From: Bacteroidota bacterium
Lineage (GTDB): Bacteria > Bacteroidota > Bacteroidia > Chitinophagales > Chitinophagaceae
Reading direction: 5' to 3'
Assembly: GCA_018267585.1 (NCBI GenBank)
Contig: JAFDYE010000219.1
Span: forward strand, 1-53,399
Length of the DNA: 53,399 bases
This document shows, one piece after another, positions 36,156-45,228 of the stretch. Position 1 is the stretch's first letter; each line of letters starts with the position of its first letter. A model generated the notes under the pieces. That model searched no databases. It worked only from the letters and a program-made list of their open reading frames with translations, and was not told the origin of the DNA. The position numbers were made by a program, and so were the translations under genes.

Positions 36156-36301
36156 GCCCCTTTCACATGGCAATAAAAATCAATTGATTAGCTAGCAACA
36201 ACCGGCAGAGCTTGTCCGATTTTGATACGACGCCTGTCCCCGGACGGGCAATAGACGGAAAGAATAGCAAAATCCGGGTTTTCCGGGGTCCGGCGAGGTG
36301 G

Positions 36302-36319
36302 TATTTTTGTGATACAAAA
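36302..36319 (+). promoter_or_regulatory. Predicted -7 element and dyad upstream of the ada-like gene
   Basis: TATTTTTG (36302-36309) matches the Bacteroidota -7 consensus TAnnTTTG exactly. It overlaps a perfect dyad TTTTGT-GAT-ACAAAA (36305-36319) that ends 10 bp before ATG 36330. A TTTT at about 36279 is a weak -33. The dyad could be an operator for the encoded AraC-type domain. Both roles are inferred from position and pattern. Confidence 0.4.
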
Positions 36320-36329
36320 GCAAAGAAAT

Positions 36330-37190
36330 ATGTCAACCCAACAAGAGATCAATTATAAAAGAATTGCCGAAGCGATCGCATTCTATAAGCAAAATTTCAA
36401 ACGGCAGCCCTCTCTCGACGAAGTTGCCGAACACGTCCACCTCAGCCCCTTTCACTTCCAGAGGATGTTCAAGGACTGGGCCGGCGTAACGCCCAAACAG
36501 TTCCTGCAGTATCTTACCCTCGAGCACGCCAAAGAAGTGCTGAACAAAGAGGCCGACGTCACGCTGTTCGATGCAGCCTTCGAGTCGGGTCTATCGGGCA
36601 CAGGCCGCCTGCACGACCTGTTCATAAAGATCGAAGGAATGACCCCCGGCGAATACAAGAACGGCGGGGAAGAGCTGAACATCAACTACCAATTTGCCGA
36701 CAGCCCCTTCGGACAGCTGCTGGTGGCTTCGACCAATAAAGGCATATGCTATATGGCCTTTGTCGACGAAGGGGAAGAATCCACGCTGAAAGACCTGAAA
36801 AGCAAATTCCCCAATGCCCGGTTCTCCGACCGCTCAGACGAGCTCCAGGAAAAGGCGCTTTCCATCTTTCACCGCGACTGGAACAAGCCTTCAGAGGTCA
36901 AGCTGCACCTGAAAGGCACCGATTTTCAGATCAAGGTATGGGAGACCCTGTTAAAAGTACCGATGGGAGAGCTCACCACTTATTCCGGTATCGCCGGCAA
37001 GCTAAAGCATCCCGAGGCCGCCCGCGCCGTGGGCAGCGCCGTAGGCAGCAACCCGGTAGCCTTCCTTATTCCCTGTCACCGGGTGATCAAGGCCGACGGC
37101 CAGATCGGCGAATACCACTGGGGAAGCACCCGCAAGAACGCGATCATCGGATGGGAAGCCACGCAGGTTTACGCCCCGCAGGAAAACTAA
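36330..37190 (+). CDS. Ada-like bifunctional protein: AraC-type DNA-binding domain fused to O6-methylguanine-DNA methyltransferase
   Basis: A 286-residue protein. Residues about 5-100 form an AraC/XylS helix-turn-helix pair (RIAEAIAFYKQNFKRQPSLD, then HVHLSPFHFQRMFKDWAG). Residues about 115-280 are a suicidal alkyltransferase with the active-site PCHRV motif (Cys249), the DNA-recognition GTDFQIKVWETLLKVPMGE and the arginine-finger region HPEAARAVGSAVGSNP. The N-terminal zinc/methylphosphotriester domain of E. coli Ada is missing, so classical Ada activation by that Cys cannot occur. ATG 36330 follows AAAGAAAT; a GTG seven codons earlier lies in the predicted promoter and is rejected. A 2OG oxygenase gene follows by 5 bp. 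Confidence 0.93.
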   Translation: MSTQQEINYKRIAEAIAFYKQNFKRQPSLDEVAEHVHLSPFHFQRMFKDWAGVTPKQFLQYLTLEHAKEVLNKEADVTLFDAAFESGLSGTGRLHDLFIKIEGMTPGEYKNGGEELNINYQFADSPFGQLLVASTNKGICYMAFVDEGEESTLKDLKSKFPNARFSDRSDELQEKALSIFHRDWNKPSEVKLHLKGTDFQIKVWETLLKVPMGELTTYSGIAGKLKHPEAARAVGSAVGSNPVAFLIPCHRVIKADGQIGEYHWGSTRKNAIIGWEATQVYAPQEN

Positions 37191-37195
37191 AGAAT

Positions 37196-37909
37196 ATGAG
37201 TACGATACTACAACGGCTTGAACAGATAGACTGGCAATCGACGTCCGAAGACCTGCACGGGAATGGACACGTGGTGGTACCACAGGTGCTGACAAAGGAA
37301 GAATGCAGCGACCTGGTCCTCGGATACGACAAGGATAACCTCTATCGGAAGACGATCAGCATGCAACGTTACAGGTTCGGCAGCGGGGAGTATAAGTATT
37401 TTCAATACCCCCTTCCCGCCCTTATTACCACCATCCGGGAGACCGTGTATCCCCGGCTGGCGCCGATCGCCAATCGATGGATGGAAGCGGCTGGCGTCGA
37501 AACACGCTTCCCCGCTGCACACGAAGAGCTCAGGCGGCGCTGCAATAAAAAAGGACAGACAAAGCCCACGGTCCTGATCCTGAAATATGGTCACGGAGGA
37601 TTCAACACCCTGCACCAGGACCTCTACGGAGAGGTCTATTTTCCTATGCAGCTCGTCCTTTTCCTCAATCAGCCGGAGAAAGATTACACCGGCGGAGAGT
37701 TCGTGCTGACAGAACAGATACCGCGTGCGCAGTCAAAGGCGATCGTCCTGCAGCCGGGACAAGGCGATATGCTGTTGTTTACCACCAGCTGGCGCCCGGT
37801 AAAAGGAAGCCGGGGTTGGTACAGGGTAAATATGAAACACGGAGTAAGCCCGGTGAACAGCGGTTCCAGACACACGCTCGGGATCATCTTCCACGACGCG
37901 GAAAGCTAG
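37196..37909 (+). CDS. 2-oxoglutarate/Fe(II)-dependent oxygenase (probable DNA-alkylation repair partner)
   Basis: A 237-residue oxygenase. The iron triad appears as His140 and Asp142 (NTLHQDLYGEVYF) and His215 (MKHGVSP), with Arg225 (SGSRHTLGI) placed to bind 2-oxoglutarate. The surrounding YGHGGFNTLHQD and GGEFVLTEQ are typical of a 2OG-Fe(II) family found with Ada in bacteria. It starts 5 bp after the Ada-like stop, so the two form an operon like ada-alkB. Oxidative demethylation of DNA or RNA is the likely role, inferred mainly from context. The frame continues open upstream into ada, but that part is a shadow. Confidence 0.88.
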   Translation: MSTILQRLEQIDWQSTSEDLHGNGHVVVPQVLTKEECSDLVLGYDKDNLYRKTISMQRYRFGSGEYKYFQYPLPALITTIRETVYPRLAPIANRWMEAAGVETRFPAAHEELRRRCNKKGQTKPTVLILKYGHGGFNTLHQDLYGEVYFPMQLVLFLNQPEKDYTGGEFVLTEQIPRAQSKAIVLQPGQGDMLLFTTSWRPVKGSRGWYRVNMKHGVSPVNSGSRHTLGIIFHDAES

Positions 37910-37947
37910 GCCCGCGGGACGCCGATTCCGATCCGCAGGCGCCCCTC

Positions 37948-40320
37948 CTACTCCGCCCGGAGGCTCTTCACCGGATTGGCCACCGCGGCCCTGATCGACT
38001 GGTAACTGACAGTCGCCACCGCGATCAACAGCGCCAGCAGTCCTGACACAGCAAAAACGGTCCAGCCCATGTCTACCCGGTATCCATAACCCTCCAGCCA
38101 TTGATCCATGGCGAACCAGGCCACCGGCGCCGCGATCAAAAAAGCTATTCCAACCAACAGCACAAATTCCCTGGCGAGCAAGGTCGTAATGCTGGTCACG
38201 CTCGCCCCGAGCACCTTGCGAACGCCTATCTCCCTGATCCGGTTCTCCGCCATATAAGCCGCCAGCGCAAATAGCCCAAGACAGGAGATAAGAATGGTAA
38301 GACCGGCAAAAAGCGCCGAAAGACTGCCGACCTGCTGCTCTTCCTTGAATTTTCTCGCATAGGCATCATCGGTAAAAACGTACTCGAAGGGATAACGGGG
38401 ATTATAGTGTTTGAAGATCTTTTGCGCTTTTTCAATATCTGCACTGATGGAATTGGCAGGATTCAGCTTGAAATGGATCACCTGGCAGAACAGGCGGGGA
38501 CCGGCAATCATCATTGGCGCAATACGCTCGGCAAATGGAGATTCCAGGATAAAGTCTTTTATCACCCCTACCACATGCCATTTCTCCTGATCCGCAGCCG
38601 TCCCGCGCCAGATATTCGCGCCAACTGGGTTTTTCAGGCGCATTGTTCTTACCGCCGCCTCATTCAGCAGGACGGCCGTGCTATCGGTAGGATATTTGTA
38701 TATGTCGATGTCCCGCCCCGCCACGAGCCTGGCACCCATCGTATTCACAAAACCCGCGTCCGCAGCGAACTGGATAAAATCAATTTTCTTGTCGGCCTGC
38801 GTGCTGCCATCCCATTCATAGTCCCATCCATCGCTCCAATGCTGGGTGACAGGGCCCGAAGTCTTGGTCACGGCGACAGCCGCGCCGCTGCTGAGCAGCT
38901 CCGACCTGATCGAAGAATAGTATTTGGTCGCGTCCCCCTGAGTAAATGCATAGACAAGATTGTGCCGGTCATAGCCGGCGTCCCGATCTTCCCCATACTG
39001 TATCTGCTTATAGATGATCAGCGTACAGATGATCAGGATAATGGCAAAGCTGAATTGAAGGACCACGAGCACTTTCCGGACAGACACCAGGCCGTCGGCC
39101 TTCCTGAACGTACCTTTCAACACCTTCACCGGCTGGAATGACGAGAGATAGAACGCCGGGTAACTGCCCGCCAGCAGACCGGTGAAGAGCACAAAACCCA
39201 ACGAAAAAAACCAAAGCCTCGGTTCATTAAAGTGAATGACCAGCTGCTTGCCCACGAGAAGATTGAATTGGTCGAGACATAACACAGCCAGCCCCATCGC
39301 GACCAAAAAAGCAAGACCGGAGATGAGAATGCTTTCGCCGATGAACTGGGCGATCAAAAAACCCCTGTATGCGCCGATCACCTTTCGCACGCCTACCTCG
39401 CGAGCCCGTCGTTCGCTGCGGGCCGTAGAAAGATTCATAAAGTTTATACACGCGATCAGCAGGATAAAGGCCGCAATGACACCAAACAGCCTAACGGTCT
39501 TGATGTTTCCTCCGACAAGCAGACCATTCTCGGACCTGGCATAGAGGTGATAGCGGGACATCGGCTGAGTAAAGACTTCCGTCGTTTCCCTCCCGCCAGA
39601 ATGGTCGATCGTGATATTCCTTATCTGCCGGTCGAATGACGCCTGCGTCGTGCCCGGCTTCAGCAGGACATAAGTGTATACCGAATTATTACCCCATCCA
39701 TTGTCGTCCCAGCCCAGACGCGTCATAAATGCCCAGGGTAAAAGATAGTCAAAGGCAAAACTGGTGTTGGGCGGCAGGTCCTCCAGGATACCGGTAACCA
39801 TAAAGCTGGCAGTGCTGTCGATAACGACCGTCTTGCCCATGGCCTCCCCATTCCCGAACAATCTCTTCGCAAACCCCCTCGTAAGAACGATACCCTTGGG
39901 GCCGTTGAGCGCTCCCGCATCCCCTTTGACCATAGGCAACCGGAAGATATCGAGAAAGCCGCTGTCCACGAACGCACCCCGCGTGTTGAGGTGAACCTCC
40001 CCGACGCTGGTTAAAAAAGTAATGTTACTGAAACGGGCCACCCTCTCTACACCCGGATAGTCTTTTTGCAACACGGTCGCGAGCGGCTTTGGAGTATTGT
40101 TCCATGCCCGCGGCTTACCTTCGAACTTATCCCGGTTATACAGGGCATAGATGCGATCGGTCCTGGGATAGATGCGGTCGTAGGAAAGCTCATTCTGTAT
40201 CCAGAGGAGAATAAGAAGAGCGCTCGCCATGCCGATGGCGAGGCCGGAAATATTGATGACAGAGAAGCTTTTGCTCCGCAGGAGATTGCGGACAGCGATC
40301 TTGACATAATTCTTGAACAT
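37948..40320 (-). CDS. FtsX/MacB-like ABC transporter permease (two-repeat, no ATPase)
   Basis: A 790-residue membrane protein starting MFKNYVKIAVRNLLRSKSFS and INISGLAIGMASALLILLWI. A first periplasmic domain, then the FtsX core IAAFILLIACINFMNLSTAR with REVGVRKVIGAYRG, a second periplasmic domain, and a final core LTILISCLGLFALAAYMAEN with REIGVRKVLGASVTS. It is clearly paralogous to the permease upstream on the same strand (40436-43150), which suggests tandem duplication. It lacks that gene's N-terminal extension. The gap of 115 bp contains hairpins, so separate transcription is possible. Confidence 0.9.
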   Translation of the reverse strand: MFKNYVKIAVRNLLRSKSFSVINISGLAIGMASALLILLWIQNELSYDRIYPRTDRIYALYNRDKFEGKPRAWNNTPKPLATVLQKDYPGVERVARFSNITFLTSVGEVHLNTRGAFVDSGFLDIFRLPMVKGDAGALNGPKGIVLTRGFAKRLFGNGEAMGKTVVIDSTASFMVTGILEDLPPNTSFAFDYLLPWAFMTRLGWDDNGWGNNSVYTYVLLKPGTTQASFDRQIRNITIDHSGGRETTEVFTQPMSRYHLYARSENGLLVGGNIKTVRLFGVIAAFILLIACINFMNLSTARSERRAREVGVRKVIGAYRGFLIAQFIGESILISGLAFLVAMGLAVLCLDQFNLLVGKQLVIHFNEPRLWFFSLGFVLFTGLLAGSYPAFYLSSFQPVKVLKGTFRKADGLVSVRKVLVVLQFSFAIILIICTLIIYKQIQYGEDRDAGYDRHNLVYAFTQGDATKYYSSIRSELLSSGAAVAVTKTSGPVTQHWSDGWDYEWDGSTQADKKIDFIQFAADAGFVNTMGARLVAGRDIDIYKYPTDSTAVLLNEAAVRTMRLKNPVGANIWRGTAADQEKWHVVGVIKDFILESPFAERIAPMMIAGPRLFCQVIHFKLNPANSISADIEKAQKIFKHYNPRYPFEYVFTDDAYARKFKEEQQVGSLSALFAGLTILISCLGLFALAAYMAENRIREIGVRKVLGASVTSITTLLAREFVLLVGIAFLIAAPVAWFAMDQWLEGYGYRVDMGWTVFAVSGLLALLIAVATVSYQSIRAAVANPVKSLRAE

Positions 40321-40376
40321 ATATCAAACATGCCAATACGATGCCAGTGTTCCAAAGAACTGATGATCAGTCGTTT

Positions 40377-40403
40377 AACACCGGCACTATGGCCAACGGT
40401 GTT
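40377..40403. other. Stem-loop between tandem permease genes
   Basis: AACACCG (40377-40383) and CGGTGTT (40397-40403) form a 7-bp stem with a 13-nt loop. A second small dyad, ACTGAT-G-ATCAGT (40359-40371), lies next to it. Both sit between the stop of the leftward permease at 40436 and the start of the next one. No T-run follows; they may separate the two transcription units. Confidence 0.3.
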
Positions 40404-40435
40404 CGCCTTTGACACAGTGGCTGTACGGGTTTAAG

Positions 40436-43150
40436 CTAGTCAGCACGCAACACCCTGATCGGATTGGTAAGGGCCGCCTGCACCGCCTGAAAACCAACCG
40501 TGCCCGCTGCGATCAGGATCGAGAGTACTCCCGTGACCGCAAATATCCACCACGAAAGATCGATATGGTAAGGGATATCCTCCAGCCACTTGCTCATAAA
40601 CCACCAGGCCACCGGAGAGGCAATGAAGAACGCAATGACGACCAGGAGCAGAAAATCCTTTGACAGCAGCGTGACCAGCCGCATGATGGAGGCGCCCAGT
40701 ACCTTTCTCACCCCAACCTCCCGCAGTCGGGATTCGGCCATATAGGCGCTGAGCCCGAACAGACCGAGGCAGGAGATAAAGATCGCCATCCCGGCGAACA
40801 GCGCCGCAAGCGTCCCGAAATGCCTCTCTCCAGTCAGTTTCCAGAGGTCGTAGTAGTCGACAAAAAAATACTCGAAGGGATAGTTCGGATTATACCGCCT
40901 GAAGATCTTCGTCAGCCGGGAAATATTTGCAGAAGTATTGTTCTCCGGATTCAGCCGGAAGGTAATGGTGCCGAACCAGCTGTTGTTACTGATCCGGCTG
41001 CTATTCGGGCCTTGCACCACAATGGGATTGACCCGGTTGTACAGCGATCCCGTAACAAAGTCTTTGATCACACCCACGACATGCCAGGTGCCCTCTTCAC
41101 TGCGAAGGACCTGCCCGATCGGATCGGAAAAGCCCATCTTCCGGACCGCCATTTCGGTCAACAATACTGCAGCCGAATCCGTCGGATATTTTTCAATGTC
41201 TATGTCCCGGCCCGCAACCAGGTGCAGCCCCATCGTCCTTACAAAGGTCCTGTCAGCCCAGTATTCGATCAGGCTCACACGCTGATCGGGATCCTTGCCC
41301 TTCCACTCGTAGCCGTCATTATTTGCCCATACTTCCGTTATCGGTGAATTGGTTCGCGTAATATCCGTAATGACCCCGCTCGCCAGCAGGTCATGGCGGA
41401 TCAGCTCATAATTCTTTCGCATATCACCCTTCATGTACACAAAGGCAAGATTATCCCTGTTATAGCCAGGGTCCCTGGTCGTCGCATACCTCAATTCCCG
41501 GTAGATGACGATCGTACAGATAATAAAAGCGATCGCAAAGCTGAACTGAAAAACTACGAGTATTCGCCTCGGAGTGACCAGCGCATGTATGGTCTTGAAA
41601 TGACCACGGAGTATATTGATCGGCCGGAAAGCCGAAAGATAAAAAGCCGGATAGCTGCCCGCCAACAGTCCCGTAAAAACGATAAATGCGGTCCCTGAAA
41701 GCCAGAAGAAAGGATCACTATATGGGATCACAAGGTCCGTCATGATCAGCTGGTTGAACCAGGGCAGCGCGAAGATCACGATAATAAGCGCCAGTGCTCC
41801 CGCTAACGCTGCTATGAGCAGCGACTCGCCCAGAAATCTGCCTATCAGCGAACCCCTGCCCGCTCCCACAACCTTGCGAACTCCCACCTCCCGGGCCCTT
41901 CGGATACTGCGCGCAGTGCTCAGGTTCATATAGTTGATGCAGGCGATCAGCAGGATGAACCCCGCGATAACCGCCAGCATGCGGACAAAATTAATGTCTC
42001 CGTCAGTGGCCTCCCCATTGACAAAATTGGAATACAGACGCCATTTACGCATAGGGTGCAGAAATATCTCGGCCCTGCTCTCCGGGGCATGCGTCCGGAC
42101 AAGATTCCGCAAACTGATATTCGCAACAGTCTCAGTAACACCCGGCCTCAGCAGTAAATAGGTGCCGACCATATTATTGGTCCAGCTGGCATTATCCCAG
42201 TGCACCTCATTGGTGTACGACCACGGGATCAGGTATTCGAAATTGAAGCGGGTATTGGGAGGCAGATCCTTCAGAACACCGGTGACCGTAAAGCCGGAAG
42301 TGCTGTCGACATTGACAAACTTTCCCACCGGATCGACATTGCCAAAAAGCTTTTTCGCCAGCTTCTCCGTAAGGACCACAGAATGCGGATTGCGCAGCGC
42401 CGTCCCCGGATCACCCTTCAGAAATGGAAAATCGAAAAGCTTGAAAAAACCCGGGTCCGTTAAAAATCCCTGGGAGGCGATATGCTTGTCAGCGGTAGAA
42501 AAGATGAACGCACCGACCCAGTTCATTCGGACAACCTCTTCCACTTCGCGGCGATAATTGGCCTCGACGACAGGCCCCAGGACCATCGGCGTTCTGCCAT
42601 TACATTCTATCCGGCCGTTAAATACAGCACGCGTGAAAACCTGGTAGACCCTGTCCCGGTTCTTGTGAAACTGATCACAGGTCAGCTCGTTACGGATCCA
42701 CATTATCAGAACGATGGCGCTGGCCAGACCGATCGCCAGACCGGATATGTTAATGGCCGAGAAACCTTTGTTGCGGCGGAGACTACGCCACGCTATCTTG
42801 AAATAATTATCGAGGAGGTCCACCTGGTGGGCAAGCCGGGCCTTGAAACCCCGCGCCGGCATCAATGTCGATCCCGCTGCAGGATCACCACCTCCGGCGG
42901 CCCTCTCTGAACGCGCCGGCTGAACAAGATTCTTCAGCGTCATCCGGGTAAGATGCCGGTCAAACGCATCTTCCGCCTCATCCCCCTCCTTCTTGGGCTG
43001 GGCCTTCCAGAGATCGGCCAACATCTGGAGAGAATAGGTCATCTCGGGATGCTGCTGCTGCCACGATTCCAGCTCCTCCAATTCTTCCTCCGTAGCTTCA
43101 CCGGAAAACTTACGGGCCATCAGGTGCCATATACGGTCCTTATCTTTCAT
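40436..43150 (-). CDS. FtsX/MacB-like permease with an N-terminal FecR/anti-sigma-like extension
   Basis: A 904-residue protein. Residues about 1-55 (starting MKDKDRIWHLMARKFSGEAT, then EELEELESWQQQHPEM) resemble the cytoplasmic anti-sigma N-terminus of Bacteroidota FecR proteins. A low-complexity linker to about 105 follows, then the usual permease start LLDNYFKIAWRSLRRNKGFS and a duplicated MacB/FtsX body, with IAGFILLIACINYMNLSTAR and REVGVRKVLGASIMR. It is paralogous to the next gene on the strand. The fusion suggests that a sigma factor or similar partner could be tethered to the permease; this is inference. No ATPase gene is adjacent. Confidence 0.9.
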   Translation of the reverse strand: MKDKDRIWHLMARKFSGEATEEELEELESWQQQHPEMTYSLQMLADLWKAQPKKEGDEAEDAFDRHLTRMTLKNLVQPARSERAAGGGDPAAGSTLMPARGFKARLAHQVDLLDNYFKIAWRSLRRNKGFSAINISGLAIGLASAIVLIMWIRNELTCDQFHKNRDRVYQVFTRAVFNGRIECNGRTPMVLGPVVEANYRREVEEVVRMNWVGAFIFSTADKHIASQGFLTDPGFFKLFDFPFLKGDPGTALRNPHSVVLTEKLAKKLFGNVDPVGKFVNVDSTSGFTVTGVLKDLPPNTRFNFEYLIPWSYTNEVHWDNASWTNNMVGTYLLLRPGVTETVANISLRNLVRTHAPESRAEIFLHPMRKWRLYSNFVNGEATDGDINFVRMLAVIAGFILLIACINYMNLSTARSIRRAREVGVRKVVGAGRGSLIGRFLGESLLIAALAGALALIIVIFALPWFNQLIMTDLVIPYSDPFFWLSGTAFIVFTGLLAGSYPAFYLSAFRPINILRGHFKTIHALVTPRRILVVFQFSFAIAFIICTIVIYRELRYATTRDPGYNRDNLAFVYMKGDMRKNYELIRHDLLASGVITDITRTNSPITEVWANNDGYEWKGKDPDQRVSLIEYWADRTFVRTMGLHLVAGRDIDIEKYPTDSAAVLLTEMAVRKMGFSDPIGQVLRSEEGTWHVVGVIKDFVTGSLYNRVNPIVVQGPNSSRISNNSWFGTITFRLNPENNTSANISRLTKIFRRYNPNYPFEYFFVDYYDLWKLTGERHFGTLAALFAGMAIFISCLGLFGLSAYMAESRLREVGVRKVLGASIMRLVTLLSKDFLLLVVIAFFIASPVAWWFMSKWLEDIPYHIDLSWWIFAVTGVLSILIAAGTVGFQAVQAALTNPIRVLRAD

Positions 43151-43206
43151 ACCACGGAGGCAACATTTTATTCCGCAGCAATATACTCAAATTATAGCAG
43201 AGCCCC

Positions 43207-43668
43207 TTATTTCGAGACATCCTCCAGCAATGCCTTTATCTGGACAAGCAGCGGCGTCCATCCTCCGCCAGCCATCGTCTCCTCATAGCGTTTGGCGCCT
43301 TCCGCAACAGCATTATAGTCGCCTTGGGTAACCGCCAGCCGGGTGTAGCCGTCCTGCTCGGTCAGGTCATAAGTGATGGTAAGATAATTTTCCGGGATAT
43401 CCGGGATAGCCGGATTGTTGGGGTCGATCGCGGTATAGACCAGCGATCTGCCGGGCTCTACGCTGACAATATTACCCTTCACCGCAACCATATCCAGACC
43501 GTTGAAATTGCCCTTCCAGACCAGGGAGCTTCCTGGCCGCCAGTCGGAAAGGGCCTCGCAGCCAAACATATATTTTTTAGTCATATCGGGATTGGTAAGG
43601 GCGTCCCACACGGCTGACGCGGGGGCCCGGATGTCGATAGCGCTGCTGACGGTCAATGGCTGGCTCAT
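43207..43668 (-). CDS. SRPBCC-superfamily (AHSA1-like) ligand-binding protein
   Basis: A 153-residue START/Bet v1-like domain protein. It begins VSSAIDIRAPASAVWDALTN, continues with the AHSA1-typical TKKYMFGCEALSDWRPGSSL and ends with a long C-terminal helix near GGWTPLLVQIKALLEDV. Such proteins bind hydrophobic ligands in a deep cavity or act as co-chaperone-like factors; the ligand is unknown. It lies 59 bp downstream of an AraC-type regulator on the same strand, so co-expression is possible. Confidence 0.88.
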   Translation of the reverse strand: MSQPLTVSSAIDIRAPASAVWDALTNPDMTKKYMFGCEALSDWRPGSSLVWKGNFNGLDMVAVKGNIVSVEPGRSLVYTAIDPNNPAIPDIPENYLTITYDLTEQDGYTRLAVTQGDYNAVAEGAKRYEETMAGGGWTPLLVQIKALLEDVSK

Positions 43669-43727
43669 AATATTGCTTTTTGATTATGCCACAATATTCG
43701 TCCGATTTTGACGGTCCCAATTGCAGA

Positions 43728-44660
43728 TTACGGATTTTTTCTAATAGAATCCGGAGTCAGGCCAAAACGCTTTTTGAAAACATTGTTGAAATGCTGGGGA
43801 GTAGAATAGCCCAGCTCAAAGGATATCTCGGCGGCCGTCTTCCGGGTATCCATCAGGTATTGATAAGCCAGCAAAAGCCGCTGCTCGGTCAGGTAGCCGA
43901 ATACCGTCGTGTTAAAGATCTCCTTAAAGCCCCTCTTTAACTTGTATTCATTGATCCCGACGGTTCGCGCGATCTGGGAAAGGCTGGGCGGCTCGCTGAG
44001 GCGCTTGTTGATGAGATCGCGGACAGCAATGATCTTCTCCTTGTCCCCGGGGGATCTCACAAATTCCTGCTTCCTGTTCATGGCAAACGAACAGGATTCA
44101 GCACAAAGAACAAGGAGCTCGATGCTCTTGGACAGAAGGAACAGCTGCTGCAGATCGCCGATATAATGATTGTTGACGATCTGGTAGACTACCTGCTCTA
44201 TCTGCGGGTCGACGGCGCCCCACTGCTCGGATAGCAGCACCGGCTTGCCGCTGGCGACCTGATCGCCAAAAGCCTTGAGGAGGTCGCTGGCATTTTGCGT
44301 AAACTTCAGAAATGTTTCCCGGGGGAATTGGATGCCAAAGGTCTCCAGCTCAAGGGTGCGATTCTCCACCGTCATATCGAAGGTCGGGGAATACATAATA
44401 TTGTGGTGACCGCCGATCAGGTGAAAATCTGCGTCCAGCTGCCGGTAGCGGAAGCTGTAGTTTCCCCTGAGGCCGATATGCAGACGTATGACATCGGTAT
44501 TAGTGCCGGTTGCGTCAAATGACGTCAGCCCCTTGAACCGCGAGATGGCATGACCCATATGGATGCCGTCGAACACCCAGGTAAGCGAGTCCCGGCTACC
44601 TGCCTCATTCTCGAATTGCTGACGCTGCTGCATGCCGTAAAGATACTGATCAATGCGCAA
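43728..44660 (-). CDS. AraC-family transcriptional regulator
   Basis: A 310-residue regulator. The N-terminal region (about 1-200) is a cupin-like sensory domain of unclear ligand. The C-terminal DNA-binding domain (about 215-308) has both helix-turn-helix units, SLSQIARTVGINEYKLKRGF and the AraC signature around AAEISFELGYSTPQHFNNVF. It is flanked by an SRPBCC gene downstream and an AhpD-like gene upstream (27 bp), all leftward, so these are plausible targets or operon partners. Confidence 0.93.
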   Translation of the reverse strand: MRIDQYLYGMQQRQQFENEAGSRDSLTWVFDGIHMGHAISRFKGLTSFDATGTNTDVIRLHIGLRGNYSFRYRQLDADFHLIGGHHNIMYSPTFDMTVENRTLELETFGIQFPRETFLKFTQNASDLLKAFGDQVASGKPVLLSEQWGAVDPQIEQVVYQIVNNHYIGDLQQLFLLSKSIELLVLCAESCSFAMNRKQEFVRSPGDKEKIIAVRDLINKRLSEPPSLSQIARTVGINEYKLKRGFKEIFNTTVFGYLTEQRLLLAYQYLMDTRKTAAEISFELGYSTPQHFNNVFKKRFGLTPDSIRKNP

Positions 44661-44687
44661 CCGGCCCGTCCTCGACCTTCACGCCCC

Positions 44688-45146
44688 CTATTCTCCCGCC
44701 GCCCCGACAGCCAGAGCCGGACTCATGGCCGTAGCGATCCCGATCCGGGTCCATCCATTGATATTGATGATAGCCATAATGATCTGACTCAGATACTGCT
44801 CGTCGAACAGCCGGGCCGCCTCCCGGTACACCTCCTCCGAAACATGCCTGTGGATAAAAGTAACGGCTTCGGTCAGAGCAAGAATGGCCCTCTCCTCCGG
44901 CGTAAAGAAAGGAGTATCCCTCCACGCATTAAGGGCATAGATACGCTGCTCGGTCTCCCCGGCCTCCCGGGCATCACGGGTATGCATATCGATACAGTAG
45001 GCGCAGCCATTGATCTGCGAAACCCTGATCTTTATAAGGTCTTTGTACGTCCGGCTGAGCCGCGAAGACTCTACATAGTTGTTCATCGCGACCATGACGC
45101 GATAGCCCGCCGGCTCCGCCTGGTTGATCCTGATCCTTGTGCTCAT
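44688..45146 (-). CDS. Carboxymuconolactone decarboxylase / AhpD-like protein
   Basis: A 152-residue helical protein of the AhpD-like superfamily. The redox centre is INGCAYCIDMHTRDAREAG, with Cys48, Cys51 and His55 in the CxxCxxxH pattern of alkylhydroperoxidase proteins. The helix LIKIRVSQ before it and the TEAVTFI helix after it fit the fold. Peroxide reduction is the likely activity. It precedes the AraC-type gene by 27 bp and follows the Crp/Fnr gene by 82 bp. Confidence 0.92.
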   Translation of the reverse strand: MSTRIRINQAEPAGYRVMVAMNNYVESSRLSRTYKDLIKIRVSQINGCAYCIDMHTRDAREAGETEQRIYALNAWRDTPFFTPEERAILALTEAVTFIHRHVSEEVYREAARLFDEQYLSQIIMAIININGWTRIGIATAMSPALAVGAAGE

Positions 45147-45228
45147 AAAATGATTTTTTTTGACACCCCAAATTTCCTGCGGAGATTACTCGAAAAAAAT
45201 AATCATGATTAAGAAATCTGCGTCCCTG

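Noticed and set aside
36746-37195. Open frame upstream and in frame with the 2OG oxygenase, which would make a 387-residue protein
   Set aside because: This part overlaps the ada-like coding sequence in another frame and is Arg/Pro-rich; family-like sequence begins at ATG 37196.
38407-39141. 244-residue + strand frame inside a permease
   Set aside because: Antisense to conserved FtsX segments and lacking any motif.
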